DNA of 64,000 nucleotides, taken from NCBI GenBank assembly GCA_019638615.1, contig JAHBTL010000010.1, positions 62,001-126,000 on the forward strand. Reading direction: 5' to 3'. Shown piece by piece: positions 25,572 to 35,471 of the stretch; position 1 is the stretch's first letter; each line of letters opens with the position of its first letter. Position numbers and translations under genes: made by a program. Below the pieces are notes generated by a model. The model saw nothing but the letters and a program-made list of their open reading frames with translations, was not told the DNA's origin and did no database searches. The stretch comes from Chitinophagaceae bacterium. Lineage in GTDB: Bacteria; Bacteroidota; Bacteroidia; Chitinophagales; Chitinophagaceae.

Positions 25572-27275
25572 CTACTGATCTTTTGCCAGCTTACTGTTCC
25601 GGAACCCATACAAAAAATAAATGACCAGCCCCAGTGCCATCCACATAAAAAACCAGAACCAGCTATTCGCCGGAATTTCTATCATCAGGTACAGGCAGAA
25701 CAATACGCCCAGGATAGGAATAAGGGAGTATTTGCGGATAATGGTAAGAACAGAGAACAAAGTGCCTATCACTATAAAAACAAGGAACAGTATTTCCTGG
25801 TGGTTCTCACTATCAAAATTTTTTATTGCGTCTGCCGCCCGTTGCCGGAAGGCATAGATAAACAAAGCCAGCAAGAGCGGTACAATAAACCTTCCGTTTA
25901 TATATGGCAGCCTGAAACCACCGTCGTTTTTAGGCCGGGGAGGCAACAGCAGCACGCCGCCCGATACCAGCACAAATGCGAACAAAGTACCGATGCTGGT
26001 TAAGTCGGTTACAAAATCCGAAGCTATGAACAGGGAAGGGATACCTACAATAATACCGGTAACAATGGTAGCGAAAGAAGGAGTTTTATACCTGGGATGA
26101 ATGGTCTGGAATTTTTTGGGCAATAACCCATCCCGGCTCATGCTCATCCATATACGCGGCTGCCCCAGTTGGAAAACAAGCAGCACACTGGTAGTTGCCA
26201 CCACGGCGCTGATGGAAACGATCTTTTCGATCCAGGGCGCTCTTTTTTCAAATACAAAAGCCAGCGGATCATTTACGCCCTTAAACGCGGAATAGTTTTC
26301 GATACCCGTTAATATCAATGCGATTAAAATATACAATACTGTGCAGATGAGCAAAGAATAGATCATGCCCCTGGGCATATCCCGTTGGGGGTTCCTGCAT
26401 TCCTCGGCGGTAGTGGAAATGGCATCAAAACCTATATAGGCATAAAACACGGCCGATACCCCTTTCAGCACCCCTTCAAACCGGTTCGGCAAAAAGGGGG
26501 TCCAGTTATTTACATCCACAAAAAAAGCACCTGCAACTATTACAAAAAGAATGACCGCAATTTTAAAGATCACCATAAAATTAGCCATGCGCTTGCTTTC
26601 CTTCATGCCAATGAAAGCAAGCCAGGTAACCAACCCCACAATGATGAATGCCGGGAGGTTGAGAAAGAGTTTATTCCCTCCTATAGTGGGAGCTTCATTC
26701 CAGGCATTGACCGCGAACCGGTATTTGCTTATTTCATCCGCATTCAAACCGCCTGCAGCTAGCTCCGATGTAGCCTCGGTATAAGCCGCTTTGGCGGTAA
26801 CCGGGTCTATCAGCAGCCAATCGGGCAAATGAATATGAAACAGGTGCACCAGCAGGTTGTTGAAATAACCGCTCCACGAAATAGCCACTACTACATTTCC
26901 TATAGCGTATTCCAGTATCAGGGCCCAGCCAATGATCCAGGCTACCAGTTCACCAAAAGTTACATACGAATAGGTATAAGCGCTGCCGGCTACGGGTACC
27001 CTGCTGGCAAATTCCGCGTAACACAGGGCCGAAAATCCGCAGGTAACAGCGGTAATAATGAAAAGCAGGGAAATGCCCGGTCCTCCATCATAAGCCGCCT
27101 TTCCTATTGTGGAAAAAATGCCGGCTCCAACCACCGCCGCGATACCCAGGAAAGTAAGATCACGTACGCCGAGTACTTTGCTTAATCCATGGGGATGACC
27201 ATCGCCTTCCTGTGTTGATTCAGCATCCTTAATAATTTTACTTATTGATTTTTTCCTGAAAAGCGGGTGCCCCAT
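25572..27275 (-). CDS. APC superfamily amino acid permease
   Basis: Inner-membrane amino acid transporter of the cationic/neutral amino acid (CAT/YhdG-like) branch. With the ATG at 27275 the product has about 567 residues; an in-frame TTG at 27308 is less likely. The first segment contains LTFLGIAAVVGAGIFSTIG, the substrate-binding GAGIF motif typical of APC transporters. About twelve to fourteen hydrophobic segments follow, including GVSAVFYAYIGFDAIST and AEECRNPQRDMPRGM, a well-kept loop motif. Two more segments near the C-terminus are typical of the CAT branch. It follows the retropepsin-like gene after 66 bp. Substrate not deducible. Confidence 0.93.
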   Translation of the reverse strand: MGHPLFRKKSISKIIKDAESTQEGDGHPHGLSKVLGVRDLTFLGIAAVVGAGIFSTIGKAAYDGGPGISLLFIITAVTCGFSALCYAEFASRVPVAGSAYTYSYVTFGELVAWIIGWALILEYAIGNVVVAISWSGYFNNLLVHLFHIHLPDWLLIDPVTAKAAYTEATSELAAGGLNADEISKYRFAVNAWNEAPTIGGNKLFLNLPAFIIVGLVTWLAFIGMKESKRMANFMVIFKIAVILFVIVAGAFFVDVNNWTPFLPNRFEGVLKGVSAVFYAYIGFDAISTTAEECRNPQRDMPRGMIYSLLICTVLYILIALILTGIENYSAFKGVNDPLAFVFEKRAPWIEKIVSISAVVATTSVLLVFQLGQPRIWMSMSRDGLLPKKFQTIHPRYKTPSFATIVTGIIVGIPSLFIASDFVTDLTSIGTLFAFVLVSGGVLLLPPRPKNDGGFRLPYINGRFIVPLLLALFIYAFRQRAADAIKNFDSENHQEILFLVFIVIGTLFSVLTIIRKYSLIPILGVLFCLYLMIEIPANSWFWFFMWMALGLVIYFLYGFRNSKLAKDQ

Positions 27276-27341
27276 TCGGAATGTGTTTTGGTGAATTCGA
27301 TTGACCAAAATAGATCAAAACAATCAACCGGGCAAGAAAGT

Positions 27342-27719
27342 TTATATCAGTTGCAGCTTGGCTGCTTTTGGATCAACGAGCACCTGGTCATGCTCAAAAT
27401 CGAGCCTGATGCGCCATTTTTGTAAAGTAGCCGCCCCAATAATGGCGTCTTCGCTCAATCCGGGCACTACAAGAAATTCGTCGGAAAGTAACACATCATT
27501 AATATAAAAGTCGAGCGTCACACGTTCCTTTATTTCTATATAATGTCCCTCGCTGGCTGTAGCAAGCTTCCTTATATTTCCCAAACTAACCGGGTCTTCA
27601 AGATCCTCCAGGTTAGCCGCGCTTATACACGACAGGTTAGCGCCGCTGTCAAACAGCGTATACAATGTTTTTTCCCCCTTTGAGCCCACAAATAGCAATG
27701 GTAGTTTTAAAATTGACAT
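27342..27719 (-). CDS. Retropepsin-like aspartic protease domain protein
   Basis: A 125-residue single-domain aspartic protease-like protein. The flap-fold core shows LFDSGANLSCIS with the DSGA motif (D24), the strand pattern of retropepsins, and a late hydrophobic-hydrophobic-Gly motif AIIGAATLQKW. Retropepsins act as dimers, one Asp per subunit. No signal peptide is seen, so it would be cytosolic. It lies upstream of the permease gene on the same strand and is divergent from the GH123-like gene. Natural substrate unknown. Confidence 0.85.
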   Translation of the reverse strand: MSILKLPLLFVGSKGEKTLYTLFDSGANLSCISAANLEDLEDPVSLGNIRKLATASEGHYIEIKERVTLDFYINDVLLSDEFLVVPGLSEDAIIGAATLQKWRIRLDFEHDQVLVDPKAAKLQLI

Positions 27720-27783
27720 AGGTTGTTGTTTTGGAATAAAGATAAGGAATCTGCGTAATTGGGCATTTCATGCAATCGTTTGA

Positions 27784-27816
27784 TTGTACCCGCTTGCATA
27801 TATATGCGTAGCTTTA
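27784..27816 (+). promoter_or_regulatory. Candidate promoter with central palindrome before the GH123-like gene
   Basis: TTG at 27784-27786 and TAGCTTTA at 27809-27816 (one mismatch to TAnnTTTG) are separated by 22 bp. The spacer holds a perfect 12-bp palindrome GCATATATATGC (27796-27807), which could be an operator for a sugar-responsive repressor. The gene begins 17 bp after the -7 box. Confidence 0.5.
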
Positions 27817-27833
27817 TCCCGAAATAATAAATA

Positions 27834-29585
27834 ATGAAATACAGACTGATCTTTTTCCTCGTCGCATCGACTTATGTCGCTTCGTCGCAGGACCTGAGCT
27901 ACAGTATACCCGGCAAAAACTTCTTTACAGAAGCTCCCGCCATTGTGCCAACCGATAACAACGTATGGGAAAAGCTGGCACAGCCTGTAACAGTAAGCTT
28001 TGCAAACAGCAACACACGGTATCCTAAACAGCAGGTGCCGGGCATACAGGTACAACAACAATGGATCGCCAGCGGATGGAAGGGCGAAAGGATACATACA
28101 CAATTGCTGGTATGGACCAATCAAACCATACCGGCTTTAACCTATACCATTACCGAACCATCCAGTGCAAAAGGAGAAACCATTCCCGGGTCAGCCATCA
28201 GCGCCGGTTTTGTAAGGTATGTAATCACAGATGAGTTTGCCGGTGGCTGCGGATACCGTAAACCTGCAGATTTCGATTCGTCCCTGTCGCCCGATGCCAT
28301 TGACATCGTTCCTAACATACCTGTTGAAAAAAATACAGTGCAGCCATTGTGGTTAAGCGTACAAATCCCACCTGATATAGCAGCAGGCGTTTACAATGGT
28401 ACTATTACCATCCGCGCCGACCAGTCCTACCAGCTTCCTTTCAGCATACGGGTCATCAACAACACCCTGCCTCCGCCTTCTGCCTGGAGCTTCGACCTGG
28501 ATCTGTGGCAGCACCCTGCCGCTATTGCCAGGGTACATGGGGTGCCGCTATGGAGTGATGAACACTTCAGCCTGATGAAGCCATATTACACCATGCTGGC
28601 AAATGCCGGACAAAAAAATATTACTGCCAGCATCATGGAAGAGCCCTGGGGGCATCAGACTTATGACGACTTTCCTTCCCTCATAAAATGGACGAAAAAG
28701 AAAAATGGCACATGGGTGTATGACTACAGTTTATTTGATAAATACATTTCATTTGTAATGAGCTGTGGCATTACAAAGCGCATCAACTGTTATTCGATGG
28801 TACCCTGGGCCTTATCGTTCCGTTACTACGATGAAGCCACTCAAAAAGATACGGCCCTTAAAGCGGCTGTAGGCTCACCGGAATACAATACGCACTGGAC
28901 GACCATGCTGAAGGATTTTACCAAGCACCTTAAACAAAAAGGATGGTTTGGCATTACCACCATTGCTATGGACGAGCGCCCGATGAAAGACATGCAGGTG
29001 GTAATAAAAATGCTGAAGCAGATCGACCCGCAATGGAAGATAGCCCTTGCAGGGAATTATCACCCCGAAATAGAAAAAGACATTTTTGATTATTGCCTGG
29101 CATCGAATTTTGAATTTGGAGAAGACATTTTAAAACAAAGAATTGCCGCAGGAAAACCAAGTACTTATTATACCTGCTGCACTGAGAATTATCCCAACGG
29201 GTTTACCTTTTCACCTCCAGCCGAACATGTTTGGATAGGCTGGTACGCAGCCGCAAAAGGCTTTACAGGCTATCTCCGCTGGGCGTACAATAGCTGGGTA
29301 GCCGATCCTCTGCGCGATTCAAGATTCCGCTCCTGGCCGGCAGGCGATACTTACCAGGTATACCCGGGTCCCCGCACATCCATTCGCTTTGAAAAGCTGG
29401 TAGAAGGCATACAGGATTTTGAAAAAATAGCTGTCCTCAGAAAATTATGCCGGCAGGCTAACGACCCGCAGGCTTTGAACAGGTTAGAATTGATTCTCAA
29501 ACAATTTGATATCAAAAAGCTGAATGCTGTATCCGCAGAAGAAATGCTCGTGCATATAAAGGATATGCTGAATGAAACATTATAG
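27834..29585 (+). CDS. GH123-like glycoside hydrolase (DUF4091 type)
   Basis: A 583-residue exported protein with signal peptide about 1-18. Residues 20-210 form beta-sandwich modules (LWLSVQIPPDIAAGVYNGTITI is the typical strand pair ahead of the barrel). The (beta/alpha)8 domain runs from about 215 to 500 and contains the adjacent Asp-Glu pair in AMDERPM (D380, E381), the arrangement used by GH123 beta-N-acetylgalactosaminidases for substrate-assisted catalysis. The C-terminal ~85 residues (GPRTSIRFEKLVEGIQDFE, split by turns) are the DUF4091 signature. First gene of a plus-strand carbohydrate cluster. Family assignment is good; the exact sugar released is inferred only. Confidence 0.83.
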   Translation: MKYRLIFFLVASTYVASSQDLSYSIPGKNFFTEAPAIVPTDNNVWEKLAQPVTVSFANSNTRYPKQQVPGIQVQQQWIASGWKGERIHTQLLVWTNQTIPALTYTITEPSSAKGETIPGSAISAGFVRYVITDEFAGGCGYRKPADFDSSLSPDAIDIVPNIPVEKNTVQPLWLSVQIPPDIAAGVYNGTITIRADQSYQLPFSIRVINNTLPPPSAWSFDLDLWQHPAAIARVHGVPLWSDEHFSLMKPYYTMLANAGQKNITASIMEEPWGHQTYDDFPSLIKWTKKKNGTWVYDYSLFDKYISFVMSCGITKRINCYSMVPWALSFRYYDEATQKDTALKAAVGSPEYNTHWTTMLKDFTKHLKQKGWFGITTIAMDERPMKDMQVVIKMLKQIDPQWKIALAGNYHPEIEKDIFDYCLASNFEFGEDILKQRIAAGKPSTYYTCCTENYPNGFTFSPPAEHVWIGWYAAAKGFTGYLRWAYNSWVADPLRDSRFRSWPAGDTYQVYPGPRTSIRFEKLVEGIQDFEKIAVLRKLCRQANDPQALNRLELILKQFDIKKLNAVSAEEMLVHIKDMLNETL

Positions 29586-29726
29586 GATTTTTGATTGGTT
29601 GATTTCTGATTTGATATTTCAGATTAACCACAAACAAAAAACTATAAACTATAAACAAATCAAAAGCCGATAGCCCATAGCTGACACCTAAAACACAACT
29701 TCATTGATTAAACAAAATCAACCCTG
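29586..29726. repeat. Word-like intergenic repeat tract
   Basis: The 141-bp spacer is built of near-repeated short words: TTTGATTGGTTGATTTCTG-like, AAACTATAAACTATAAAC, and GCCGATAGCCCATAGCTG. The same word classes fill spacers at 13.6, 35.2, 37.8, 38.5, 47.1 and 62.9 kb. Confidence 0.55.
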
Positions 29727-31919
29727 ATGCGAATAGCCCCGATCATTATTTTTTTGCTGTTATCTGCATTGACCCATGCGCAAACAGGCTTACAGGAACT
29801 TCCCGCATGGAATGCCGCACCCGAAAAACCTGCGGCACGGGATTGGCTGGTACAACCTTTTACGCAAAAAGCAGGTATATGGAAAAGCTCCGATGGAAAG
29901 GATATTATTTTATACAACGGGCTTTTAAAAAGAATATTCCGCATAACGCCCAATGTTGTTTGTTACGATTTTAAAAATCTCAGCAACGGGCAACAATTAA
30001 TACGCGCGGTAAAGGCAGAAGCAAGACTGACCATTGATGGCAAAGATTACAATATAGGCGGACTGTACGGGCAAACCGAGAACGCCTATCTATTGCCCGA
30101 ATGGCTGGATCGCTTCAAAAAGAATGACAACGATTTTTACGTAACAGACATTAAAACGGGAGAGCTGATTCCCTTTGTAAAATGGAAGCCGGGCACATGG
30201 TGGGCTTCAGCAACACAGTCCGCTACAGGAAAACAAATATCTTTCAGTTATAAGCACAAGGCATTACCCGGACTGGAAGTACAGGTTCACTACGGCATAT
30301 ACGATGGTTTGCCATTGGTTGTAAAATGGATCAGCATCGAAAACAAGGGCCAATCTTCGGTTAAGCTTAACCGCGTGGTAAATGAAATACTCGCGCTGAC
30401 AGAAGAAGAAAGCGCTGTAGTAGGATCGCCGGAAGAAATGAAAAAACAGCATGGCATTTACGTTGAAACCAATTACGCATTTAATAATGCAATGCGTTAC
30501 GACATCAGCGACCAGACTACTCACTGGAAGACAGACAGCGCATACACATCACAGGTAAATTATAATTACCAAACGCCCTGCCTGCTGGAAATATATCCTG
30601 AAAAGGCACCCGGGATTGAATTGAAGCCGGGGGAATCGTTCCATTCGGTACGAACACATGAATTATTAATGGACAGCTACGACCGGGAAAGACGGGGACT
30701 GGCGATCAGGAAAATGTATCGCGCTGTCGCGCCTTGGACAACCAGCAATCCCATCTTTATGCACCTGGTAAGCAAAAACGACCAGCAGGTATATACCGCT
30801 ATTGATCAGTGTGCCGCTACCGGTTATGAAGCGCTGATACTGAGCTTTGGCAGTCACCTGAACATGGAAGATTCATCGGCGGCCAATATTGACAAATGGA
30901 AAAAACTGGCTGATTACGCCCATTCAAAAAACATCCGGATCGGCGGCTACTCGCTTTTCAGCAGCAGACGCATTAATGATGAAACGGACGTAATAGACCC
31001 CAAAACAGGAAAACCCGGCGGAGCGTTTTTCGGCAATGCTCCCTGCTTTGGCAGCAAATGGGGGCTTGCCTATCGCGATAAGATCAAATATTTTTTCAGC
31101 AAAACAGGCTTTAACATCTGGGAAAATGACGGCCCCTACCCTGGCGATGTATGCGCTTCCACCACTCATCCGGGACATACGGGTTTAGACGACAGTCAAT
31201 GGCGGCAGATGGAGATACAGAAAGAACTGTATCGCTGGCTGAATGAAAAAGGAGTGTATATCAACGCTCCCGACTGGTACTTTTTAGATGGTACCCATAA
31301 GATTGCCATTGGCTACCGCGAAGTGAACTTTTCATTGCCGAGAGAGAACCAAAAAATACTGAACCGTCAGAATATATACGACGGGCTTTGGGAAAAAACA
31401 CCTTCCATGAGCTGGGGTTTTGTTCCGCTGACACGTTACCAGGGTGGCGGCCCGGAGGCTGTTTTAGAGCCACTGAACGAACATCTCAAAGACTATGAAC
31501 AATTGATGATGCAGTATTACGGAGCAGGCGTGCAGGCATGTTACAGGGGCCCTCGTTTATACGATACCGAAACCACCAGGCAAACCGTGCAAAATGTAAT
31601 CGCCTGGTATAAAAAATACCGCGATATTCTTAACTCGGATATTATTCACCTGCGAAGGGCAGACGGCAGGGACTGGGACGGTATCATGCACGTAAATCCA
31701 TCATTAAAAACAAAAGGGCTGCTGATGCTGTACAACCCCACCAAAGAAAAAATAACCCGTTCTATTCAAATACCATTGTATTATACAGGTCTGAGCCGGT
31801 CTGCAAACATTTCGGAAAAAGGAAAAAGCAAACAGGCGCTCAACCTGAACAGGGATTATGAAATAACCTTAACTTTCACGTTGGAACCTGAAAGCTATAC
31901 ATGGTATACAATTGAGTAA
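29727..31919 (+). CDS. GH36-like (clan GH-D) putative alpha-galactosidase
   Basis: A 730-residue exported enzyme with signal peptide about 1-18. An N-terminal beta-supersandwich (about 25-320) leads into a TIM barrel. The motif GFNIWENDGPYPG near 461-473 places an Asp (D468) at the end of a barrel strand, as for the clan-D nucleophile, and INAPDWYFLDG (D516) could supply the acid/base. A small C-terminal beta domain (LLMLYNPTKEKITRSIQIPL, with breaks) follows, as in GH36/GH27. It precedes the GH32 gene by one base, so the pair is translationally linked. With GH32 next to it a role on raffinose-type galactosides is attractive but inferred. Confidence 0.72.
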   Translation: MRIAPIIIFLLLSALTHAQTGLQELPAWNAAPEKPAARDWLVQPFTQKAGIWKSSDGKDIILYNGLLKRIFRITPNVVCYDFKNLSNGQQLIRAVKAEARLTIDGKDYNIGGLYGQTENAYLLPEWLDRFKKNDNDFYVTDIKTGELIPFVKWKPGTWWASATQSATGKQISFSYKHKALPGLEVQVHYGIYDGLPLVVKWISIENKGQSSVKLNRVVNEILALTEEESAVVGSPEEMKKQHGIYVETNYAFNNAMRYDISDQTTHWKTDSAYTSQVNYNYQTPCLLEIYPEKAPGIELKPGESFHSVRTHELLMDSYDRERRGLAIRKMYRAVAPWTTSNPIFMHLVSKNDQQVYTAIDQCAATGYEALILSFGSHLNMEDSSAANIDKWKKLADYAHSKNIRIGGYSLFSSRRINDETDVIDPKTGKPGGAFFGNAPCFGSKWGLAYRDKIKYFFSKTGFNIWENDGPYPGDVCASTTHPGHTGLDDSQWRQMEIQKELYRWLNEKGVYINAPDWYFLDGTHKIAIGYREVNFSLPRENQKILNRQNIYDGLWEKTPSMSWGFVPLTRYQGGGPEAVLEPLNEHLKDYEQLMMQYYGAGVQACYRGPRLYDTETTRQTVQNVIAWYKKYRDILNSDIIHLRRADGRDWDGIMHVNPSLKTKGLLMLYNPTKEKITRSIQIPLYYTGLSRSANISEKGKSKQALNLNRDYEITLTFTLEPESYTWYTIE

Positions 31920-31920
31920 T

Positions 31921-33369
31921 ATGCGTATAATCCATCTCTTCGTCCCCCTTGCTTTTGTATTGGCAGGCAATAGTGCCGTCGCTCAGTCTGCTGTTCAATA
32001 TTACGATGAGCCTTATCGCCCGCAATTCCATTTTACCGCGGAGAAAAACTGGTTGAACGACCCCAACGGGCTGGTATACTACAAGGGTACCTATCACTTG
32101 TTCTACCAGCACAATCCTTACAGCAGAAACTGGGGCAATATGCACTGGGGGCATGCGGTAAGCACCGACCTGCTTAGTTGGAAGCACAAGCCCCTGGCAA
32201 TATTTCCATTGGAAGGAACGCCTGATAACTATAAATGCCCGGCCTTTTCCGGCAGCGCATTAGTAGACTGGAACAATACTTCAGGATTACAAAAAGGAAA
32301 GGAAAAAACACTGATCGCCATTTATACCGCTTTTGGCTGCGGACAACGCCTGACATACAGCAACGACAAAGGCGAAACCTGGAAACAATACGATGAGTCC
32401 ATTATACCTGTTATGAACAACGGGACAATGGACGAACGCGATCCTAAAGTATTCTGGCACGAACCCATTAAAAAATGGGTGATGGTTTTATACATAGGCC
32501 CCGATAAGAATGAAAAAGAACGCGGTATTGCGTTTTACACTTCAGATAACCTGCTGAAATGGGAGCAGAAAAGCTTTTTGAAGGGACTGTACGAATGCCC
32601 CGACCTGTTTGAATTGCAGGTGGAAGGAACGGAGGAAAAGAAATGGGTGCTGCATGGCGCCGATGGAGGCTACCTGCTGAGCAGCTTTGACGGCTACACA
32701 TTTACACCTGAAACAGAAAGGATCAAAATGGACCTGGGAAATAATTTTTATGCTGCGCAATCTTACAGCGATATTCCGAAGGAAGACGGCAGGCGTATCC
32801 AGATCGGCTGGATGAACGGCGGAACTTATCCCGACGCACCGTTCAATCAGCAGATGGCATTTCCCTGTGTGCTTACCCTCAAAAAGTTCCCGGAAGGGAT
32901 ACGTGTATGCAGAAATCCCGTTGCAGAAATTAAAACTTTATACGGGGAAAAATTTTCATCCGGTGCGAAAAAAGTTTCACCCGGAACCAATATCCTTTCC
33001 GGAGTAAGCGGCGATGCGCTGGATATCCAGACAAGCATAGAGCCCGGTAATGCAGAAGCGTTCGGCTTTGTAGTGCGTAAAGGGAACTATGAAACAAGCG
33101 GTACCCGTATCAGTTATGATGTTGTAAATAAAAAACTGAACGTATTGGGTAAATCTGTTGACCTTGCGCCAGCCAATGGCAGGATTGATTTACGTATCCT
33201 GGTAGACAGGGCTTCTATTGAAGTGTTTGCAGATGGAGGCAGAATATCCGTTACCGGCAACTTCATTCCGGTTTATACTTTTAACGGGCTGGCATTTTAC
33301 AGCCAGGGCGGAGATGTAAATATTAAAAACCTGGATGTATACCAGGTAAAGTCTGCATGGGCAAAGTAA
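31921..33369 (+). CDS. GH32 beta-fructosidase (levanase/invertase type)
   Basis: Hydrolyses terminal beta-fructosides such as sucrose, raffinose, levan or inulin. The ATG at 31921 gives 482 residues with a signal peptide ending AVAQ; a TTG three codons upstream overlaps the previous gene and is less likely. All three catalytic blocks are present: WLNDPNG (nucleophile D47), ERDPKVFW (transition-state Asp 174) and ECPDLF (acid/base E225). The five-bladed propeller is followed by a C-terminal beta-sandwich (about 350-480) with IEVFADGGR, the usual GH32 signature. It directly follows the GH36-like gene. Confidence 0.97.
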   Translation: MRIIHLFVPLAFVLAGNSAVAQSAVQYYDEPYRPQFHFTAEKNWLNDPNGLVYYKGTYHLFYQHNPYSRNWGNMHWGHAVSTDLLSWKHKPLAIFPLEGTPDNYKCPAFSGSALVDWNNTSGLQKGKEKTLIAIYTAFGCGQRLTYSNDKGETWKQYDESIIPVMNNGTMDERDPKVFWHEPIKKWVMVLYIGPDKNEKERGIAFYTSDNLLKWEQKSFLKGLYECPDLFELQVEGTEEKKWVLHGADGGYLLSSFDGYTFTPETERIKMDLGNNFYAAQSYSDIPKEDGRRIQIGWMNGGTYPDAPFNQQMAFPCVLTLKKFPEGIRVCRNPVAEIKTLYGEKFSSGAKKVSPGTNILSGVSGDALDIQTSIEPGNAEAFGFVVRKGNYETSGTRISYDVVNKKLNVLGKSVDLAPANGRIDLRILVDRASIEVFADGGRISVTGNFIPVYTFNGLAFYSQGGDVNIKNLDVYQVKSAWAK

Positions 33370-33439
33370 TGATACATGAAAACAGGTAGTTTTATCAAAT
33401 AATGCAAAATGTGTTGACTGTTTTGTAATTTCCTGTTTT

Positions 33440-35158
33440 ATGGAGCCATTCAAAACTTCGTACGATGTTGTTATTATTGGGGCTGGCATTGGCGGACTCA
33501 CCGCGGCTGCCTTATTGAGCAAGGCCGGACTAACGGTATGTGTACTCGAGAAAGAGCCTCACGTAGGCGGATACCTGGCGGGCTTCAGGAGAAAAGATTT
33601 CATTTTCGATACGGCCATTCACTGGTTAAATCAATATGGTCCCCAGGGCATTATTACCCGTTTATTCGATGCCATTGGCTCCGACCATCCGAGAGCCGTC
33701 ACACAAAAATGTACCCGCCGATACAAAGGCACAGAATTTGACTACCTGCTCACTTCCAACCCCGATGAGCTGAGAGATCAGTTGATCCGGGAATTCCCGC
33801 ATGAGCAAAAGGGGCTGGAGCGTTTTTTCAGGAATGCAAAAAAGATCGGGGCTTCACTCAACCGTCTCAACAGTATTTTCCGTTCAGAAACCACTATGAA
33901 CTTCTGGGAAAAATTCCGTGGTAAAATGCACCTTTTAAAAGTCATTCTTCCTTTTATACCATATGTCCGCTACAATGGTGAACAGGGTTTGAAAAAAGGG
34001 CTGAACCGTTTTTTTAAAGAAGAACGCCTGCATACATTATTTACTTCCGAAACCGAAGTGATCGGCTGCATGGTTCCTATAGGCTGGTCGTATGCCCAGG
34101 ACTTTCAGCGTCCTCCCAAAGGAGGCGGGCAGGTAATACCCGAATGGCTGGAGCATGTGGTGCGGTTTTATGGAAACAGCATTGCAACTCAAAGCACCGT
34201 AAAGGAAATACTATTGGAGGGAAATACCTGCACGGGTGTTTCTTATATGCATAAGGGTAAGCAGGAACAAATAAGAAGTAAATATGTAATTGCCGCCTGT
34301 GATATAGAAACACTGTATGAAAAAATGCTGCCGGCCCATATTGTTCCCCAGGCTTTAAAAACGAAACTCAGGCAGGCGGAACTGTACAGTTCATCCGTTA
34401 CTATTTCTATCGCGCTCGACTGTGAAGCAGAAACCCTGGGTTTTGGCGAAGAGCTGGTGCACCTGGTGAATGAAAACAGCCCTTTTGATGCCCATCACAA
34501 CGGCGATCCGCTTACTTCTGAAATCAGTATACTGGCGCCTTCGGTAAGAGACAAATCGGTTGCCCCCGAGGGATGCGGAATCCTTACCTTGTTTATGCCG
34601 GCCTTCATGCATTACAACAATGAATGGCTGACAGACAAAGACGAAGAAGGTAATTTTATCAGGAATGACGCCTACAAGAAATTAAAACAGGAGATCGCAG
34701 ACATCGTTATAGACAGGGTAGACAAACATGTGGCCCCGGGATTGCGCTCCCACATCCTTTTTTATGATGTGGCGACGCCGGTTACACATTGGCGTTATAC
34801 CGGTAATAAAAACGGTACCATGATGGGCGCCAAGCCGGGCAGACAAAACATACAGAACAAAATAGCCCATTATAAAACCCCCGTCAGCAATCTTTTGCTG
34901 GGAGGTCATTGGGCTGAGCTGGGTGGCGGTGTGCCAATTGCTGCCAAAGCCGGTACAAATGCTGCATTATTGATCCTTAAAAAAGAAAACCCACAGGCAT
35001 TTACAGCCTTATGCCGGTATATAGATGGCAGGTCAACGCTAGAGACGTTACTGGCCAATGCCTGCTTTAAGCCCTATGACCATTCCTGGGTTCAACCGCT
35101 TACACCGGCAGAAAAGAAAGCAAAGAGAATAATGGCAGATGGAAGATTTGAGATTTGA
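33440..35158 (+). CDS. CrtI/retinol-saturase-like FAD-dependent oxidoreductase
   Basis: A 572-residue flavoprotein of the phytoene desaturase/carotenoid isomerase/all-trans-retinol 13,14-reductase superfamily. The N-terminal Rossmann motif is VVIIGAGIGGLTAAALL (about 10-26), followed by VCVLEKEPHVGGYLAGF, which binds the FAD ribose. The C-terminal FAD block is LLLGGHWAELGGGVPIAAK. It has no signal peptide, but the family is membrane associated. No other carotenoid gene is near, so the substrate is open; it sits 70 bp after the GH32 gene. Start ATG at 33440. Confidence 0.88.
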   Translation: MEPFKTSYDVVIIGAGIGGLTAAALLSKAGLTVCVLEKEPHVGGYLAGFRRKDFIFDTAIHWLNQYGPQGIITRLFDAIGSDHPRAVTQKCTRRYKGTEFDYLLTSNPDELRDQLIREFPHEQKGLERFFRNAKKIGASLNRLNSIFRSETTMNFWEKFRGKMHLLKVILPFIPYVRYNGEQGLKKGLNRFFKEERLHTLFTSETEVIGCMVPIGWSYAQDFQRPPKGGGQVIPEWLEHVVRFYGNSIATQSTVKEILLEGNTCTGVSYMHKGKQEQIRSKYVIAACDIETLYEKMLPAHIVPQALKTKLRQAELYSSSVTISIALDCEAETLGFGEELVHLVNENSPFDAHHNGDPLTSEISILAPSVRDKSVAPEGCGILTLFMPAFMHYNNEWLTDKDEEGNFIRNDAYKKLKQEIADIVIDRVDKHVAPGLRSHILFYDVATPVTHWRYTGNKNGTMMGAKPGRQNIQNKIAHYKTPVSNLLLGGHWAELGGGVPIAAKAGTNAALLILKKENPQAFTALCRYIDGRSTLETLLANACFKPYDHSWVQPLTPAEKKAKRIMADGRFEI

Positions 35159-35471
35159 GATTGAATGATTTGTGGTTTATTGTTTATAGTTGGGAAAATT
35201 TTCAACTATCCGCTGTGCATTGTCAATCGTCCATTGTCAATTTTTTTCTTGTCATTCTGAGCGAGCAAATAACTGTTGGACAATAATAAAGCATTTTCGT
35301 GAGCGTAGAATCTGCCAGAGTGGCTTTGGGCAGTAGGCTATCGGCAGCCGGCAATTTCTTGTTTATGGTTTCTTGTTTGTGGTTTTCGATAAACCCGAAA
35401 CTACAAACCTCAAACCTGAAACTTGCAACTTGTAACCTGCAACCCCAAATCAGAAATCAACCAATCAGCAA
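35159..35471. repeat. Word-like intergenic repeat tract
   Basis: This 313-bp spacer between convergent genes contains no gene. It is made of repeated words: GATTTGAGATTTGAGATT, CATTGTCAATCGTCCATTG, GTTTATGGTTTCTTGTTTG, and AAACTACAAACCTCAAACC, ending in AATCAGAAATCAACCAATC-like sequence that runs into the end of the epimerase gene. A GTCATTCTGAGCGAGC segment is a fragment of a common dispersed repeat. Confidence 0.6.

Noticed and set aside
33379-33439. Inverted arms AAAACAGG and CCTGTTTT just before the CrtI-like start codon
   Set aside because: The arms are only 8 bp, AT-biased and 45 nt apart; likely chance.
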